Positions 23,071 to 35,066 of a DNA stretch of 64,000 nucleotides are shown here, in pieces (position 1 is the first letter of the stretch; every line of letters begins with the position of its first letter). The notes under the pieces were generated by a model. It saw only the letters and a list, made by a program, of their open reading frames with translations, searched no databases and had not been told where the DNA came from. A program made the position numbers and the translations under genes. Origin of the DNA: Aurifilum marmelostoma (lineage: Eukaryota > Ascomycota > Sordariomycetes > Diaporthales > Cryphonectriaceae); the NCBI GenBank assembly GCA_027559495.1, contig JAMXSV010000006.1, positions 1,178,001-1,242,000 on the forward strand. Reading direction: 5' to 3'.

Positions 23071-25984
23071 GTTTGTTGCAGAGAGGAGCTTCTTCGCACG
23101 GCAGCCACCACAGAGTCGCGGGAGCTAGTGGCGAGCCTTTAAGTATGTTTGTTAACTTGTCTGTCACTCACTCGAGAGTAAGAAGAAGGGTCCGATGAAG
23201 ACGGAGTAGTCAGGTCTGTGATAGGCTGTGCAAAGTCGATATGCGAACCCGGCCCGGTTGTCTCATGAATCAATTACCCAATCCACGCTTGATGGCTGCT
23301 GCTAAGTCACGATTCCTTTCCGAAGGCCGGCGGCTCTCAGAGGTGTGGGGCGGGCTGGCTTGCCCAGTGAGGGTGATTGATTTTCAGAACCAAAGATAGA
23401 AATGGAGGAGGAAAAAAAAAAAAAGGAATGGGTGTGCAGGTCAACACGGGAATGTATTTGGGAGTCCTTCTTTTTTTTTTTTTTTTTCCCTTTCCTTCTT
23501 GTGTTATGACGTCTCGATCGGAAACGGACGTCACTCTGATGAGATGGAGGTCTTGTATCTTGTTGGAGTTGTTTGGAGAAAGGCTAGAGGCACAGTTGGA
23601 GGGAGGTCTTCTGTGCTGTAACCCCTCCACAATGGTGGTTGCCCCTCCATGACAGCTTTCCTAGTGGGTATAGAGGCCTGAGAGAGCAAGAAAGGGCCTG
23701 TGGCTACAGGCTAGACAGCACTAACTGGCCAGCCGCGGGGTACTGTGTAGGCAGTAGAGAGCCTTCGCATGTACATTCCTTATTAGGATGGGGCAGTTGT
23801 TTATCTTATCACAGATATGGACCAGAACATACTATAGTATTGTAGAGACCATATGCTGACTCAGCCAGCATCCTTTCTCAACCAAAAAAGAATAGACCAT
23901 GGATAGGTGCTCATTAGGCAACCTCGCCGCATGAGATGATGATCATGATGCCCTTCAGTACATGGCATCTCTGGACATGGCTATGCTGCTCGCTTTCCCC
24001 TGCTTACCTAGTCTGGAAGATACCCTACACAAAGAGTATCACAGTCAGTGCAACTCAAATTAGTTATTCAATTTTGCATGATTGCTTTCTTTGGCATCAT
24101 ATTCATCCAACGGAGTGCCGGCCGGGGCGGAAGCGGCTTGTATTTCTATAATGTGGTCTGCAAGTAGTTCAGGGTGCATATATGAGAATTTCATATGTGA
24201 TCTTTTGAAAACCAAACCGACAGTAGAATACTATAATGTCTGTAAGACTAGCCTCGGAATTTAAACCGCTATTCGAACAAGAGGTTACTTTGGGGAGCAC
24301 CAGGATACAGTTTTAAAGGCTCAGTACCCATATGAGGCATTGGCCACTCAGGCTCCGGATGTTTCAGTCATATATCACCCTGAACGTGCAGATCCCACTA
24401 TTTTACTCTTGGCATTCAATAGCACTAGTTCCTCTATTTGAAATCCATTGTCAAGGAGCTGGTCGGCTCTCTCCCCATCTTCGTTGAGATCCCCCACGCC
24501 CCCCGGGAGGACCCCCACCCGCCGCTTGCTCATGAATTTCGTGAGAGCCGGACCAAGGTGGATCTATTGAGCATTCCAACTTCAAGGTTGCATCTGAATT
24601 GCACAGGGGGCGCTAGTATTGGCATGGGGCGCCGCCATAGGTGTCCTCGTTACTTCGGACTTGCAGGAGCGGTAGAGCGAGGACCTATCAATTCCTTTTG
24701 TTTCTTCTTCCCTTTTTTTTATTTTTTATTTCTCTCGTGAGGCTGACAATGAGTCGTGGCTCTCTGCATGTCCGACAGCGTAACCTGTTCTGCTCACGAG
24801 AGAAAGACATTGTCGTAATCACCCTATCTGAAGCAATGAGAATGGGGGATAATCTCAATACAAGTACTCAGCAGTCAATGATCACCCTCGGTAATAGTAA
24901 CGTACTTGATCGTTGATATCTAGATCTTTTTGTTAAAGCCGAGTTCTTATAGGCATGGTTCGAAATCAATCACTTTTAAGCCTGTTCTTTTGCCCGTCAT
25001 AATCTCGGTTAAACGCCTGCACATGCGGGGAAAGTACAGGGTTATCTGATATCCCCAGACGACAAGGCATGGAGCTGAACACACTGACAACGGACATACG
25101 ATGGCAACAAGCCACAGTAGATTGTACACGTGAAATGTTCCCGTTGGCTCTGCGGTGAGTTAGGCGAGGTAAGTAGCGTGGCTGTCACTGCACTACCAGC
25201 ATGGGGCGCTTTAGCTTAACTCTGGGCAGTCCGAGGCTATATATGTTTCCGCCGAGACCAGAGACACGCACAAAACACCCACATATGTATCTATGGCTTA
25301 ATAAAGTTTTAGTGGCTTTTACTATAGTGAATCAATGTCGATCATGTAGTGCTTCTCTCCATCCGTACGTAGTGTTTGACAAATGATGGACTGCCGGCTC
25401 GGGAGATAGCGAGCCCAGGGCGTCGGCGTCGGCCTCTTCAACCATGTCTGATTGACAGAAGCGTGGTGATTATACGATAGACGACCCGAGATCAACAACA
25501 CAGCCGTCCCACGCGTCTTCGCGGGGAAGCTGGTCCCTGTCGGCTGTAGGCAGTAATCTGACCCTGGCACATGACAGCTCCCCCAGCCAGATGCAACCCC
25601 CAGACCCCAGAGGTGGAGCCTGAGGTGTCGTCCGGGGTCACGGTGATTATTATCATTGGCCCCCGCCGTTCACTGTACAAGAAACTCCGGCCTACTATTG
25701 ACAGTTTGGTGGTGAATGTCTCCTCCCAAAGTCATTAGCTTGAAACGAAACAAGGACACCTGCTCGGACGAACACAGTTCAGGGCACCTTGCCCCCGCCC
25801 CTTTATTTGTGTGCGGTGTGTGATGTGCTGTAATTACGGGGTCTCCTGCCCTCTCTCCTTTTGATATAAGAACCGATGAGTCTGCCCTCAAGTGAGCTCT
25901 TGTAGTTGGGCTCCTTGACCACACCTGTGCCTCGCGCTTACGCGGTCTCGCTCCCTGCTCTCCCGAACGCGAGAACAACCACAG
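23071..25984. other. 2.9-kb divergent intergenic region
   Basis: Lies between the 5' ends of the dehydrogenase and the GH79 gene. The middle (about 23.9-25.3 kb) is more AT-rich than the flanking genes. It holds T and A runs near 23410 and 23470 but no recognisable gene, tRNA or transposon remnant. Frames here are short and lack fungal protein features. Confidence 0.5.
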
Positions 25985-27964
25985 ATGATCAAGATGGCGG
26001 TCCGAGTCTTCTGCCTCCTAGCTGCTGCTGTGACAGGGTCCCGAGCTGCTCTGTACAGCTTCAAGGATGTCCTCGTCGACGCCAATGAGCCCTTTGCCGA
26101 GGCCTTTGTCAGCTACTCGATCGAGTTCTCCTCGTTCCCTGACTACGCTGGCAACAACTCGGCACCCAATACGTTCTCGGACAACCTTCTCAACAACATT
26201 GGCAACCTGACCGGTACCAAGCCCTGTAAGTGATCGTATCCAGTGACTGTTGGCGAACCGCCCCTTGAAACCTCTCTGCAAGATATCAGGGACGCTGACG
26301 ACGAAGCAAAGATATTCGGGTTGGCGGCAACACGCAGGACTATGCCCTGTACAACGCCTCCCTTGCCTACGCGCTGAACGGCACCTTTGACTACTCCAGG
26401 TCGTCAGACTACCCCACCACCATCTTCATCGGCCCTTCGTTCTTTGAGTCGTATGCGCAGTGGCCCAATGTCAAGTTCTCACACGGGTTCAACCTGGGCC
26501 TCGGCGCCAACAACTCTGCAGGCTGGCAGACGCTGCTCGACACCGTCCCCCTGGCATGCGCCGCCCTGAGCGACGGTAAGCTGAACATGTGGGAGTATGG
26601 CAACGAGCCTGACCTCTACTCCATCTCATACCAGGGGGCGATCCGCCCGGCCGCGTGGAATGAGAGCTGGTTTGTGGCCGAGTGGCTCAACGGGACGCGC
26701 CAGATCAAGGCCTTGCTGGCGGAGAGCTGCCCCGACCTGTTGGACAATGGCACCGCGGGGTTCTTTACACCCTCCTTTGCTGGTGTCAACAACACCCTCA
26801 AGCTGCCTGCGACCTGGGCGGCTGGCCTGGACGCGGACGGAGATGTCAAGCTTGTCTCGACTCACAAGTGAGTGCTCAACAACCCTCCCCAAGTATTAAT
26901 ATCATGCACTTGGGAGCAGTAATGAACGACTGCTGCTTCTGGTGCAAAATCGGTCTTCATGAGCAATATACTAACTGTCAAAAACTTAGCTACATTGCGG
27001 GTGCGACCTCACCTGGGGTCACCCTCCAGGCAACGCTCCTGAACCACTCGGTGACGATGGCTTCTGTTGACGCGCACATTGCTGAGTACGATCAGATCTG
27101 GGCCGACGGCAGCGGAGTCCCTCTGATCTTTGGCGAGACCAACTCTCTGTACAACGAGGGAAAGCCTGGCCTGTCCAATTCCTTTGGTGCTGCTCTCTGG
27201 AACGTGGACTTCAACCTGTATTCTGCGTCTGTGGGCATCAAACGTGTGCACATGCACATGGGCACAAACTATCGAGTAAGTGTTCTTTTTTTTTTTTTTT
27301 TTTCCCTTCTTTTTGCTCGCCCTTTCGCTTCATTGTGGCCTTATTTTTATTTTTTTCTGACACTCCGCCAATCAAATAGTACGCCGCCTGGCAGCCAATC
27401 GAGACAGTAAATGCCACCATCGGAACCAAGCCGCCCTACTACGGAAATGTAGCCGTGGCCGCATTCCTGGGCAACACGGTCGAGAACCCCGTGTCCATCG
27501 CCAACGTGCCTCTCACGGACGACGCCGAGACCGCCTACGTCGCCTACTCGGCCACCGACTCGAGCCTCCTCCGCGCCATAGTCCTCAACATGCACACGTA
27601 CAACACGACCGTGGACGGCACGGGGCTCGGCGTGGCCTCCAACATCACGGCGCGCACGGCGCGCATCTACACCTTTGACGTGTCCGGCGGCAGCCTCCAG
27701 CCGGGCGACCCCGTCGGGGTGCAGAGGCTCAGCGCCAACGGCAGCGACGCCATCAGCGGCATCACCTGGGACGGGTACAGCTACAACTACGAGCTGGACC
27801 AGGGCCGGCCCGTGCGGCTGGAGAACGTCACCGTGGGCGAGTACGTGGTTGTCAGCGACAACTCGACCGTGGCGATCAGCGTGCCGGACTCGAGTGCTGC
27901 TGTGCTGAACTTTGTTGCGGGCAATGCGAGTGCGGTGATTGACGTGACTCCTATCTTCGACTGA
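25985..27964 (+). CDS. Secreted glycoside hydrolase family 79 (beta-glucuronidase-like)
   Basis: GH79 enzymes cleave beta-glucuronides and related proteoglycan sugars by a retaining mechanism. Exons are 25985-26225, 26312-26867, 26990-27275 and 27380-27964, giving 555 residues. A signal peptide (MIKMAVRVFCLLAAAVTGSRA) is followed by ALYSFKDVLVDANEPFAEAF. Core motifs are YIRVGGNTQDYALYN, WEYGNEPDLYS (acid/base Glu near residue 179), STHNYI (split by intron 2) and PLIFGETNS (nucleophile Glu near 315). The C-terminal beta domain typical of fungal GH79 follows. There are many N-glycosylation sequons. All three introns have GTRAGT donors and restore these motifs. The substrate could be arabinogalactan glucuronic acid; sequence alone does not decide it. 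Confidence 0.9.
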
Positions 27965-28991
27965 GGGGGTTTCAAGGGATAGACAGGCATAGAAACGTAT
28001 AATATGCTCTTCTAAATGTTTATATACTTGGTAAAGTAGTAAAGAGCAATGACACTTTTGTCACATCGCAATACCTAAATTATATGGGAATTTAACAGGC
28101 TGAGATGACCTTCTATTGACCCAATGCTGCTTGTCTTGATATTGATGTGTAGTGATCCTCATTAAAACGTAATCAAGTGCCCAAGTTCCATAATTAATGA
28201 GAAGACGGGTCTCTGTCAACCTGGCACCTTAGCTGGAAGACCTCCTTGAGCCTGAACATGAGTGAAGCAAGTAGGTAAAGTAAATACGAGGCAACCACTG
28301 AAATCTCGCAGGTTCGTGTTGTAGACATTGCATACGATAGTTCCTTGGGGTTATGATCTTCAATCTTCATATGAGAATAAGGCAATATTGCATACGGGCC
28401 TTTTTGTGCCAATCCGCTATCAGTCCTCACACTTTTTAGCTGAGATGGTCCCAATGCCCAAACTTTCTGACTGCTTAATCGTTCTGTAGGTTATATTATA
28501 AAAGACTTCAGACTGAAAAAAGGCCGAGAAGAATCTGCACTGAAGAAAAAAGAACAAAAAAAACACTTATTCTATAAATACATAAATTGGGCAACACCAC
28601 CCATTAACTGGCCTGAATCGGTTCCCGTAGATAGACTTTATAGTGGGGGCCGCCCAGGAAGATCAGGAGGGCCAAGAGCCACGATCAGCAGAGCAGGTGG
28701 GCCGAGGCACATCTTACCTCCGACGTCATCCGCTATATCGTTGCACCCACCTGCTACTACAACCGACAAGCCTGGCGAAGCGCATACCATACAGTAAGTC
28801 ACGAGCGGAAGAAAGAGGTCTTTCTGTAGTTGGAGGGGTGCATTTTTTTCGTTGATATCGGTCGAGGCGCTGCGTGGTTTTCGGCCTCAGCTGGTCTTCT
28901 GGCGCAAGAGAGAGTCCCAGTGCGCCATCTCCTCTCATCACCCGAGATCGTTCATCACACTATTGAGAGCCGTGAGATACCTGCTTTCAAG
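27965..28991. other. Intergenic region, tandem genes
   Basis: This 1-kb AT-rich space holds the GH79 3' UTR and the promoter of the hydrolase gene. I see no gene or structured RNA. Confidence 0.5.
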
Positions 28992-30303
28992 ATGTCGACT
29001 TCTGAGCAGGAAGTCTGGTAAGCTCACTCATACTCTTCATGATACCCAAGAGAGAGGAGAAGAAAAGGATGGTCTGCTGTTCTAACAAGGTCTCGCCAGG
29101 GACAAGTTGCCTCCCGTCGCCGACGTCCTCAAGCACCCAGCCTTCCCCACGGCAACATGGAACCTGGAGCCTACCAGGAGCGGTCGTCTGCCCGTGGCTG
29201 AAGGCCGTGGTGGCCCGCTCAACATCTCATGGGAGATCCACGGTTCCGGGCCTGTCAGACTTGTCGTAAGTGACCCTTCCCACCCTTGACCACACCAACC
29301 TCTGACGACAGCCTCTGCCTCTTAGTTCCTGATGGGTCTCGGCTCCTTCAAGTCCGCCTGGCAACGACAGACGCTCCACTTTGGCCACGAGCGCGAGCAG
29401 ACCTACTCGGTCCTCTGCCTCGACAACCGCGGCATGGGCGACAGCGACGTCCCGCTGATGCGCTACTCCACCTCCGAGATGGCCCGCGACGCCATCGAGG
29501 TCCTGCAGCACGTTGGCTGGCTGCCCCGCGACGCCCTCTCTCCCCCCTCGTCCTCCTCCTCCTCACCACCGCCAGAGCGCAAGCTCCACGTCCTCGGCAT
29601 CTCCATGGGCGGCATGATCGCCCAGGAGTTCGCCTGTCTCGTGCCCGCCCACATCTCCTCCCTCTCCCTGCTCTGCACCGCAGCCAACGTCGAGAACACC
29701 ACCACCTTCTGGGAGAACATGGTCCAGCGCGCCCAGATGCTCATCCCCAAGTCCCTCGAGGCGTCCGTCCGCAGCGCAGGGCGGAACCTCTTCCCCGCAT
29801 CGTACATTGTCGCCCCGGACGACGCCCAACTCCCGGACCCCAAGACGACGCCCAGGGTGCTGGCCCCCTCTGGCAGCAGCGAGGCCGCCGGCGGCGAGTA
29901 CCTGCGCTTCAGCACCAACTGGGAGCGCTTCGTGGCGGGCGAGCTGCACAAGCGGCTGGACGAGAAGAGGTTCACGACCAAGGGGTTCCTCCTGCAGCTC
30001 ATCGCCGCCGGGTGGCACCACAAGAGCCCGCAGCAGCTGTCCGAGATGGCGGACCGGCTGGGCAGGGAGAGGATCCTCGTGCTGCACGGCACCGGCGACA
30101 GGATGATCACCGTACCGCACGGGTACAAGCTGAAGGAGTACCTCGGCGGGGACGACAGCGGGCTGACGGCTATTATCGAGGAGGGCATGGGCCACGTTCC
30201 GCCGCTGGAGCGCTGCGAGTGGTTTCATGAGCTGCTGGAAAAGAGGTTCAGAATCGGCGAGCAGCTAGACGGGCGGAATTGGCCTTCACGTTTGAACGAA
30301 TAG
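28992..30303 (+). CDS. Alpha/beta-hydrolase fold protein
   Basis: Exons are 28992-29017, 29100-29265 and 29326-30303, giving 389 residues. The first exon encodes only MSTSEQEV plus two bases of a Trp codon. Visible elements are the oxyanion-loop region (FLMGLGSFKSAW), LCLDNRGMGDSD, the nucleophile elbow GISMGGMIAQEFA (Ser in GxSxG), a late acid (HGTGDRMITV) and the catalytic His (EGMGHVPPLE). A Ser/Pro-rich loop (SPPSSSSSSPPPERK) is inserted before the elbow strand. No signal peptide or membrane segment is seen, so it is probably cytosolic. The family is broad (esterases, lipases, epoxide hydrolases), and I cannot name a substrate. Confidence 0.88.
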
Positions 30304-30756
30304 GGCAACGGTGGTTTCTCTTCTTATCTTTCTTTCCCCAGGCGTTTTGGAAAGTCTGGGCTGTTCAATAGATTCTGGTAGATTTAGGAGACAGGGGTAT
30401 TGGGCGGTATAGATTCATACTCAGTAAGAGATAGATAGATCTTCGACTTTACAGTTCAGCTGGGTGCGTTTGCCTTCACTCCTGATTGAAATTCACCTAC
30501 TTTGAGGAGGTGTATTGGTTTGCTAGGCTCTCTCAGCATCATGTAGCCTTGCGGGTTGACCGTTGTACGTGTTCTATCCGCTATGCAAGTGATTATGCCC
30601 ACACAGACATTCCCAATTCCGCAAGCCACTCCGGAGAACATGCAACAAGGCCGTTGGCCCCCGTCCCCCCATGAAATTGCAAGGTTTAGAGCACTGACTA
30701 TTCAAATATCAAAGGCCCTTCTTCACTTGATTCGAGTCTAATCCAAGCTTCCTCTT
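30304..30756. other. Convergent intergenic region
   Basis: The 3' UTR space between the hydrolase and N-myristoyltransferase genes. Nothing else is seen. Confidence 0.55.
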
Positions 30757-32569
30757 CTACATCATCACAAGGCCCACCCCACTCAGGTTCTCCTCATCCG
30801 CAACGTTCCTCTTGTTTACACCACCGGCAATCGGGTTCGCACGGTAGTTGAACAGGTAGTAATGCAGGGAGCCATCGCCTGGGCCGAACTTTTGCTGCTC
30901 CAAGAACAGGGTGTTGTCTGCGAGAGAGAGGGCATTGAAGACGTCAAAGTTGTTCTGCTTGGCAAGGACGAGAGCATCGGACATGAGCTTGTTCAGCCGC
31001 TCTTTCAGGGCTGGCTTGTCAAATGGTGTGGCCAGGCCGGTCTCGGAGGCGTAGTAGAATAGGTAGGCCACCTTGAGGATCTTGTGGCGTGGATTGTTGA
31101 TGACAGTCGACTCGAGGTTGTAGAAGGAGAAGAAATCGGTGATGTTCTTGTGCTCATCCTAAAAAAAGGAAGAAGGAGAAGATGTTAGTTGTTGCTTCGT
31201 GAAGTGGACAAAGGAAAATCGCTGCCCTTACCTCAACGACATATGCCCATACGGCCTGCTCCTCTCCTTCACCACGGGGCTGCAGGAGCCAGTGTGCAGC
31301 CTCCTCCTCAGTCCACTCGGGCACCATGTCGAAACGGCTCGCGTACCGCCTCATGAGGTCGTGCACAGTAGGTATATCCTTCTTCTGCATCTCGCGCAGG
31401 CCTTCCAGGTTGACGCGGTCGGGTAGTGCGTACTTTCGGACCTGCCACTCGGGCTTGCTGTTGTGCGGCAGGGGGCTGAATCCAATCTCGTAAAGCTTCT
31501 TCCAGTTGAGGGAGCGGTGGTAATAACGACACGTGCTGACGGGCTTGGGCAGGACAATACCACCAGTGTAGACACCCTGCCATATGCCATGCAGGTTGGA
31601 GCGGCGGGTGATCTCCTTGATGAGGATGGGGGCGAGACGCTTGCCGCGGAGCTTCTTGTGCACACACAGGAAGTTGACCTCGGAGGCGACAAACTTCTTG
31701 TTCCTCACGCGGATCGTCATCGGCACGGCAGAGATGAAAGCGACGAGCGGCCTGCGGTCCGGAAGGCGGCAGTCGCGGATGCCAACGTGCCAGTCTTTCT
31801 TCCAGCCCGGTGCCATGAGCGACCACTTGAGGAGGGGAGAACCGTAGTTGAAGCGGAACATGGCCTCGTCGTCCTCCACGTAGTGCCCGTTCAGCAGCTG
31901 GAAGACCTCCTTCATCTGCACGTCGTCTAATAGGTCCATAGTGACCCACTCGAAACCGTCAATCAGCTTCTGGGGCTCCTTGGGCACGTCGTCCACCGTC
32001 TTGACCTCGAGAGGGCCCTCCTCGATCGGCTTATCGGGGATCGCCTCGTCAAACTTGGGCACGGGCTGTGTCTTCCAGAACTTGTAGCTTCCCATGTCCT
32101 TTGCGTTTTTTCCGTTCAGGGCCAGACCCGTCAGCACGTCGTTGAGGGATAGCGACTTGAAGGCCTCGGCGGCCTTGGCAGGGTCTGATCCGTAGTCCTT
32201 GACCAGCTCGGGGTTTCGTTTGACGATTTCTTGGATCTCGTTCTCGGGGAGTCTGTTGAGCAAAGCCTTGATCTTGTCCGCAGGGTCTTCGGGCTGAGTG
32301 CTGCTGCCAGTCAGAGCAGCCTTGATCTTCTTCCTCTTGGACTTCTTCTTCTTCTTCTTGGCACCAGCTGTGCCTGCTGTGGTATCACCAGCGCCAGCAC
32401 CCTGTGCTTCTTGGTCATCTTCTGCATCCTCGACGTCGTCGACTTCCTCCTCGTCGTCGGATGCGACAGCAGGTTGTTTGCCCTTGTCCAGCTGCTGCCG
32501 CTGCTCCTCCTCCTCCAGCTTGGCAGCAACCTTGGAAGGGTCAACCTCTTTTGATTCTGCCCCTGACAT
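30757..32569 (-). CDS. nmt1: Glycylpeptide N-tetradecanoyltransferase (N-myristoyltransferase)
   Basis: Transfers myristate from myristoyl-CoA to the N-terminal Gly of proteins; essential in fungi and a drug target. Minus-strand exons are 32569-31232 and 31158-30757, giving 579 residues. The N-terminal 140 residues are disordered, with an acidic run and a Lys-rich patch (KKKKKKSKRKKIK) like the ribosome-binding region of NMTs. Catalytic domain motifs are YKFWKTQPVPKFDE, NYGSPLLKWSLMAPGW, NFLCVHKKLRGKRLAPILIK, GIWQGVYTGG and CRYYHRSLNWKKLY. The second exon gives NITDFFSFYNLEST and ends SGVGLVMM, matching the C-terminal carboxylate that acts in catalysis. The 73-nt intron falls between two domain segments. 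A longer upstream frame exists, but the ATG at 32569 gives the usual MSG start. Confidence 0.95.
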
Positions 32570-33346
32570 GTTGTATCCTGGCGAAACTGCCTTTGCTTGG
32601 TGGCGTGTTTCTGGATGGGCAGAGGGGAGGGGTGTGGTGAAAGAGAACAGGTATCTGGATCCTCGGCGTGGCAGGTTGGCACTACAATTTAGTGTAGGAC
32701 ACGAAAAGTCGGGGGAGGGGGTTGTTTGGAGGGGTTGGAGGCCTAACCCCCCAGGGACTGACGACACCTGTCACTGCAGTCAAAGGCAGTTAGGGTAGTT
32801 CAGTAGGTGCCTGTTCTTATCGATAAAGGACAGCGTGATATCACTGAGGCCACCCCAACCCTGGCCCCTAAACCACACCACAATACCTCTTGAGATACAG
32901 CTTGAAAACTAGACAACCAAGTCAAAATTTGGTGTTCATTAGATACTGCAACATGCTGGGTAAGTAATCTGAAAACTTAAAAGTGGCTACACTACAAAGA
33001 AAGGTAGAGAAGGGGGGGGGGGGGGGGGGAGAGGCTAGGTTGGGAGTGAGTGCGTGTGAACTGGATGTGAGGATAGAAGGCTCAGCCACTTCCATCCCTG
33101 GCACACCTGGCTCCTTTAATAGTATAGCTCACGGAGTCTTGGTACTGCGTTAGGCAACCCCCGGGCTACTGTGCATATCTCCTCTTCCCCCCACAGCAGT
33201 CAGCCTTGAGGAGGAGAAAATAAAAGATCAAACTCCCACCTTTCTTCTACTGGAACTTCTGTTCTTGTTCATCGTCTGCCGCTTTAGCCCTCATCATTCA
33301 TCACACTATACCATTTGCTAAGATCACCTCCTAGACCAGAGACAAT
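32570..33346. promoter_or_regulatory. Divergent promoter region nmt1 / membrane protein, with G18 tract
   Basis: A 777-nt head-to-head region. It contains a run of 18 G at 33012-33029 about 320 nt upstream of the plus-strand ATG. No TATA box is obvious for either gene. Confidence 0.45.
33012..33029. repeat. G18 homopolymer
   Basis: Eighteen consecutive G lie between divergent genes. Such a run can form a G-quadruplex and is hard to sequence, so its length is uncertain. Confidence 0.9.
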
Positions 33347-34567
33347 ATGGGCAAACCCACCCCAACATCTGCTGCACCAGACGACGCTGTGTCTCTTCAC
33401 AGTCAGCCTGGTGTTGATCGGTACTATGACCATGATGCTCCTGAGCTCCCTCACCTGGATCAAGATGACGACCTTCCTCCCCTCTATGATGAGGTCGCCG
33501 AGGGAAGCAGTAGCGCCAGTGCACCTCTATTACCCTCCGACGGTCGCGCTCAACACTCTCTGCCAAACCTCGCACCGGGTCCTGAGCTCGTTCCACCTTT
33601 CCGCACCGACGAGGACATCACCTACTACCTGAACAGCAGACTGGACACTGATGCCGACTTCCTCGAGGAGCATGTCCGTCGCTGGGCTGCAATTCCACCC
33701 CGCCCTTATGTGCGCATCCGCGGCACCCACCGCGAGAAGCGCCGCGGTCACAACGGCAAGGACGAGAACAAGGAAGTCACAGACTTCGATGTCTCTGTCG
33801 ACTTGACGCCGTATCTGCTTCCCAATGGCAGTCTTGAGCGGGGCATCCATGCTCTGAAGACCGTTGAGGACTCAGAGAAGGTCCGACGTGGGGGCGTGTG
33901 CCGCACGCGAGCTTCGCGGGCGCCACAAGGGGGAAGAGTGGAGCTGGGGAGGAGGGAGAAGCCGACTGTAACGGAGTGGTGCCATATGTATTGTGCCAAC
34001 CATTCCGGCCTCAAGACATTCCAGCTGAGGAGGCAGGTCGCCGGGTTCGACCAGGACCGCGTCAAGCAGCATCTGGAGAGCATGGTGCGGAGGACCAACT
34101 ACAAGGGTGATCTATACATCACATTCCCTCTGCGAGACGAGAAAGTCGAGGTGTGGAGTCAATGTCGGACAAACGAGTGGCGGTTGACACACAAAATCTA
34201 CGTTGTGTTCTGTCTGTTGTTCCTGTGGATCTTCACCTGGCCTTACCTGTTCTTCCGAACCAAGAAGTTTGAGACGGTCAGTGCAGTCTGGTGGTACTCG
34301 ACGCTTGATGAGCAGGGCAGGAAGAAGTATGTTACGCTCAGCGAGGACCAATGGTACAACCTATGGGGCAGAGCCATCGTAAAGGCTGTTCTGGCCAAGA
34401 GACAGGGCATGCTGGATCAACAGGACTTACTGGCCGCCGATGGCGCCCCTCCGGTCTTCAACACGGGCAACGCGGCCGCCGATAGCGCCTTCAATCTTGT
34501 GAGCGCGGGCATCAATGCTATGAACGAGGTCAATCGTCGGCTGGGCTGGGGAAATCACGAGTGCTGA
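33347..34567 (+). CDS. Conserved ascomycete protein with one membrane segment, unknown function
   Basis: A single-exon gene of 406 residues. The N-terminal 70 residues are acidic and Pro/Ser-rich (DDDLPPLYDEVAEG; PPLY could be a PY-type ligand for WW domains such as Rsp5). A conserved soluble domain follows (FLEEHVRRWAAIPPRPYVRI, TDFDVSVDLTPYLL, TVTEWCHMYCANHSGLKTFQ, NYKGDLYITFPLRDEKVEVW). Next is one strong hydrophobic segment (IYVVFCLLFLWIFTWPYLFF). The tail has W-rich motifs (WWYSTL, WYNLWGRAIVKAVLAKRQGM). I recognise it as a widespread uncharacterised fungal family and cannot assign an activity. The PPxY motif and single membrane span would suit an ubiquitin-ligase adaptor, which is only inference. 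Confidence 0.8.
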   Translation: MGKPTPTSAAPDDAVSLHSQPGVDRYYDHDAPELPHLDQDDDLPPLYDEVAEGSSSASAPLLPSDGRAQHSLPNLAPGPELVPPFRTDEDITYYLNSRLDTDADFLEEHVRRWAAIPPRPYVRIRGTHREKRRGHNGKDENKEVTDFDVSVDLTPYLLPNGSLERGIHALKTVEDSEKVRRGGVCRTRASRAPQGGRVELGRREKPTVTEWCHMYCANHSGLKTFQLRRQVAGFDQDRVKQHLESMVRRTNYKGDLYITFPLRDEKVEVWSQCRTNEWRLTHKIYVVFCLLFLWIFTWPYLFFRTKKFETVSAVWWYSTLDEQGRKKYVTLSEDQWYNLWGRAIVKAVLAKRQGMLDQQDLLAADGAPPVFNTGNAAADSAFNLVSAGINAMNEVNRRLGWGNHEC

Positions 34568-35066
34568 GATATCACCCGTTCGGGAAGCTTGGACATGGTA
34601 CCATTTCAGGGGGGTTTCTTTATCTACTTTTTCTTATATCTCCTTTCGAGTTCGAAACATCCGCGGTAGATGCACAATGATAATCTGATACAGATGTCGG
34701 CCTGAGGTGTTCCACCTTGCATCTCGCTTCATGCCTAGTTGATAGGAGGAGGGTCAGCTTTGATTGACCTCGACGTATCAGCGTGCGCGCTGCACGGGTC
34801 AGCAAGAGGGCGGCCTCGGGAGGATTCGTGTGCAGTCCAGCTGGGTCGCTGTAGATAATTAGACCTCACCCAGCATTGGGGGCCACAGGCATCAATGCGC
34901 CACCCCTCGAAGCCGCCTGTTGCCCGTCAACTTTTATATGACAAATGCTCAGGACCCCAAGCTTTCCTCACTCCGCTGCCTTCCTTCTCATCATTCTCTT
35001 GTTTTCAGTTTTGTTCTCCCAAAGAATAATATAAACATATACATACTGTATAGGGCCACCAACAGT
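34568..35066. other. Intergenic region
   Basis: About 500 nt between tandem genes. An AT-rich stretch with ATATAAAC at about 35028 lies close to the next ATG. No gene is seen. Confidence 0.5.

Noticed and set aside
24940..24970. Possible tRNA B-box (GGTTCGAAATC)
   Set aside because: No matching A-box or cloverleaf stems are present nearby, so it is a chance match.
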